From Sequoia sempervirens (taxonomy: Eukaryota; Streptophyta; Pinopsida; Cupressales; Cupressaceae): DNA of 64,000 bases. Position numbers and translations under genes: made by a program. Positions within the stretch are counted from its first letter, which is position 1. Every line of letters starts with the position of its first letter. The stretch spans positions 119,076,552-119,140,551 of the forward strand of contig VDFB02252616.1 of NCBI GenBank assembly GCA_007258455.2. The letters are read 5' to 3'. Below the pieces are notes generated by a model. It did no database searches. It had not been told where the DNA came from and was given only the letters and a program-made list of their open reading frames with translations. This document shows, piece by piece, positions 61,701 to 64,000 of the stretch.

Positions 61701-63673
61701 CCTTGTGGTACCCAGTTTTAATGCTGGGTAGATAGACAATTAAGAAGCAACTACTTGGATATTGTCAATTTGGCACCAGTGTTATTGTGAATGAAAGAAT
61801 TGTTTACCTAGAATCAGCCGCCAACTGCAGTAGTCTGTTCATCATTTAAGGCTCTATTGACAATACCTCCATCGTGTTGCACAGACCAGGAGAAAATAAT
61901 TATGAAAACAAGAGCATTGTTTGCTACGTTGGCTTGGTGGTTCGATGTAAAATTCATTAAATGTGGTCTCGCTCCTACCGACCCTATGGTCTACAACATT
62001 GTTGTATTATCATATTGCTTACCAAAGGTATGGCTGGGAGGGTACGTACGCCATATTTTCTCCATAGAAAATCCTTTTAATATCTGTATAGATTTAAGTG
62101 CACGAAATCAATGTGATGCATGGAATTGGGCACTGAATTGGTAGTTATAAGCATTAATGTTTGTGTAGAAGTGCCAGCATAAACATTAATAGAAATATCA
62201 TATTTGAATAATTTATATGGCGTCTGTGCATTAATGTCGAGAGTGATGTTGGCATGAGCTCCAGATATGCCTTGTAGACTGTGTTGATTCGATGCGAAAG
62301 GTTCATAATAAATGTCGCAACCTTATAATACCAGTCTTACGTTCTCAACACTTTTATCACATCACAATGTGCTCAGTTAACTGCAATATAAACTAAAACA
62401 TAAATTAGGTTAAACATTTTTAGGGTTGCAGATTATTTTCAAAATAGACGTCAACCATTATGCAGTTTAGTTCATGGCGCAGCAAATAAACTTAGTTGCC
62501 TGTGCATAGCCTTGACCCAGCACACTTTGAACAATAGTGATGCTAAAATTATTAGTATGAGCAATTTGATATTTCAAGTAGTGAACGTAAATCTGATTAC
62601 ATATATATTGATATATATACAGCATTGTTTTGTTAAAACAAAAAAAAAAAGTTTCCGCTAATAACCAACTACGGCTTTATGTGTATAGGCGCTTCTAGAT
62701 TAAGGCCGTAGTAGTGGAGTTCTTAAAGAAAAATAATAAAAGTCTCCGTTGATTTAGTTCCCAAGCGATGGTACTCAAAAGAAAAAGAACAATGAAATTG
62801 TATAAAGTAACGAGCCAGAACAAAACGAGAACCAAAAAAAAAAATGGTGGGGTAATTTGCATGTACATCTCCAAACAAAATAGGGCTGCTATTAGAAGGC
62901 TATATGTCTTGGAATAGAAAATTCACTTGCAGCCACGTGACATGGTTCTTATTTTTATTTATTTGAAAACCACCATATAAACTCGCCTTTAAAAATTACT
63001 TTAATTGAGTCTAATTACATACGTGTACTTCTCCTTAAGTACGTATATTCTTTTAAAGATAATTTAAATATTTATATAAAGATTTTAAATAATATCTTTA
63101 GGATTAATTTAATTACTCTTATAACTTACTTATAAAGAGTATTTATTAAAGATAATTTAAGTTATGATTTTAAGATTAATTTAATTATATTTCAATTTTC
63201 TTCTGAAGATTATTGTTAAAAATAATTTGATTTATAACTTTAAGATTAACTTAGTTATATATATAATTATAATTTTCTTATGAGGATTATTATATTTTTA
63301 TTATATATAGTATTTGTAAAGTGAATGAAAATGTGGTACATTGACGACAATATTAATATTGTTGCATTTAGTGTAGTATTAAGGTAGGACTGAGAATAAT
63401 GTTAAGGTTATTGAAACAATCAAAAAAATGGAAATTGATCATATGGAAAATTTACCTTATGGTTGGCAACAATAAGTTCACCCATTATCAATGTTTAGGG
63501 TATTGTTAATAATAATATTATGTATAGTTAGTGTTAATATATATGTTATTTTTTTTACAAAAAAGGGGAATTGTTCTTATGAAAAATTATGGGTATGGAA
63601 TAGAGTAATGTTTATATGAAAAAAAAAATAGTTGGATTTTTTTTTTTTTCTAGTGAAAATTTTAGGCATGACA
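58708..63673 (+). mobile_element. Giant solo LTR, 4,966 bp, at the end of the Gypsy element
   Basis: It starts TGTAAGGCCCCACC and ends AGGCATGACA, so it has TG..CA ends, and is flanked by perfect ATGAC duplications. After the right duplication comes a single A, the missing last base of the Gypsy LTR, then the Gypsy duplication ATATC. No gag or pol. A TATA-like CCTATATAATTT at about 59525, followed by a purine-rich transcribed-type region, favours plus orientation. The right part (about 63000-63300) has a loose ~70-bp AT repeat (AAGATTAATTTAATTA). The 95-codon frame at 61857-62144 has no recognisable domain. Family not assigned. Confidence 0.82.
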
Positions 63674-63684
63674 ATGACAATATC

Positions 63685-64000
63685 AGTCAAGAACATTTAG
63701 AGATTTAGAAAGTAGATACTACATATTTGAGAAGGAGATACTGGCTGTCAAGAAAGGTATTGAAAAGTTCAAAATATTTCTCAAGCAAGTAAGATTTATT
63801 GTAAGAACTAATAGCCAGGCTATGAGGAGCCTACTTAAGAAAAATCCAAATAAAGATATAGCTCAAGGAAGGATTGCAAGGTAGTACTTTGAATTTTTGG
63901 CTTGTGATTTTGAAATAGAATTGATTAAAGGGGAAAACAATCCATTGGTAGATGCATTGACTAGAGAATTGACTGAAACCATTTACAATGGAGGGATAAA
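63685..64000 (+). pseudogene. Pararetrovirus RNase H, C-terminal part (runs off the window)
   Basis: It resumes directly after the ATATC duplication and is open to the window edge except for one TAG at 63882-63884, where the family usually has Trp. Motifs: FEKEILAVKKGIEKF, then a strand with RTNSQAM, and the end GENNPLVDALTRE, the caulimovirid RNase H terminus (usual N-x-L-A-D-x-L-S-R-E). The N-terminal half lies 23.5 kb away at 40090-40200. Part of the polyprotein end lies beyond 64000. Confidence 0.85.

Larger units (their letters stand above)
40201..63679 (-). mobile_element. Ty3/Gypsy chromodomain retrotransposon with nested insertions
   Basis: Element on the minus strand. Right (5') LTR: 63679, then 58707-55014 and 54021-53644, about 4.1 kb once insertions are removed. 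Left (3') LTR: 48127-44631 and 40616-40201, about 3.9 kb. On the element strand each LTR begins TGTCATAACC and ends GGGTTATTACA. Interior 53643-48128 carries a primer site, an extra leader ORF, gag, PR, RT, RH, IN and a chromodomain in Gypsy order. Three insertions sit in the LTRs. The LTR copies differ by many substitutions and by microsatellite length, so it is old. Confidence 0.88.

Noticed and set aside
61857..62144. 95-codon plus-strand open frame as a gene
   Set aside because: It lies inside a solo LTR bounded by target duplications and has no recognisable motif.
63685..64000. A second, separate pararetrovirus insertion at the right edge
   Set aside because: The adjacent nested target duplications and the matching break in RNase H show it is the continuation of the copy that stops at 40200.

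Overview
The window is eukaryotic, AT-rich, intergenic plant DNA made almost entirely of old, nested transposable elements. The size of the LTRs (up to about 5 kb), the heavy decay of every element and a relic of a caulimovirus-like pararetrovirus suggest a very large plant genome, most likely a gymnosperm. That taxonomic call is inference. I see no bacterial features, tRNA, rRNA or CRISPR, and no recognisable host housekeeping gene.

Layout, left to right. 1-1070: nothing recognised. 1071-3930: satellite-like array of eight ~358-bp units. 4042-5650: a coding-like remnant and a possible hAT-like DNA element. 6356-9323, minus strand: an unknown seven-exon gene or relic with good splice sites; its large intron carries two tandem foldback hairpins. 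9579-17455: a degenerate Ty1/Copia retrotransposon, plus strand. 17759-18130: a 372-bp TRIM element. 22040-29410, minus strand: an unknown coding remnant cut in two by a 5,361-bp solo LTR (23481-28841, perfect GATGC target duplication).

From about 30.2 kb an endogenous pararetrovirus (caulimovirid-like) runs to the right edge: promoter-like TATA, tRNA-Met primer site, coat-like regions, protease, reverse transcriptase and RNase H. It is interrupted three times: by a 3-kb non-autonomous LTR element (32791-35836), by a second TRIM copy (38085-38457, perfect AAGAA duplication), and in RNase H by a chromodomain Ty3/Gypsy element on the minus strand. The Gypsy element starts at 40201 and its last base is 63679. 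It was invaded in turn by a solo LTR (40617-44625), a 992-bp inverted-repeat DNA element (54022-55013) and a 4,966-bp solo LTR (58708-63673) that landed one base from its end. Two nested perfect 5-bp duplications (ATGAC, then ATATC) lie side by side at 63674-63684, directly before the viral RNase H resumes at 63685.

None of these elements looks autonomous: all coding parts carry stops and frameshifts. The value of the window is the layered insertion history, the unidentified spliced minus-strand gene with its intronic hairpins, and the unusual number of giant solo LTRs.
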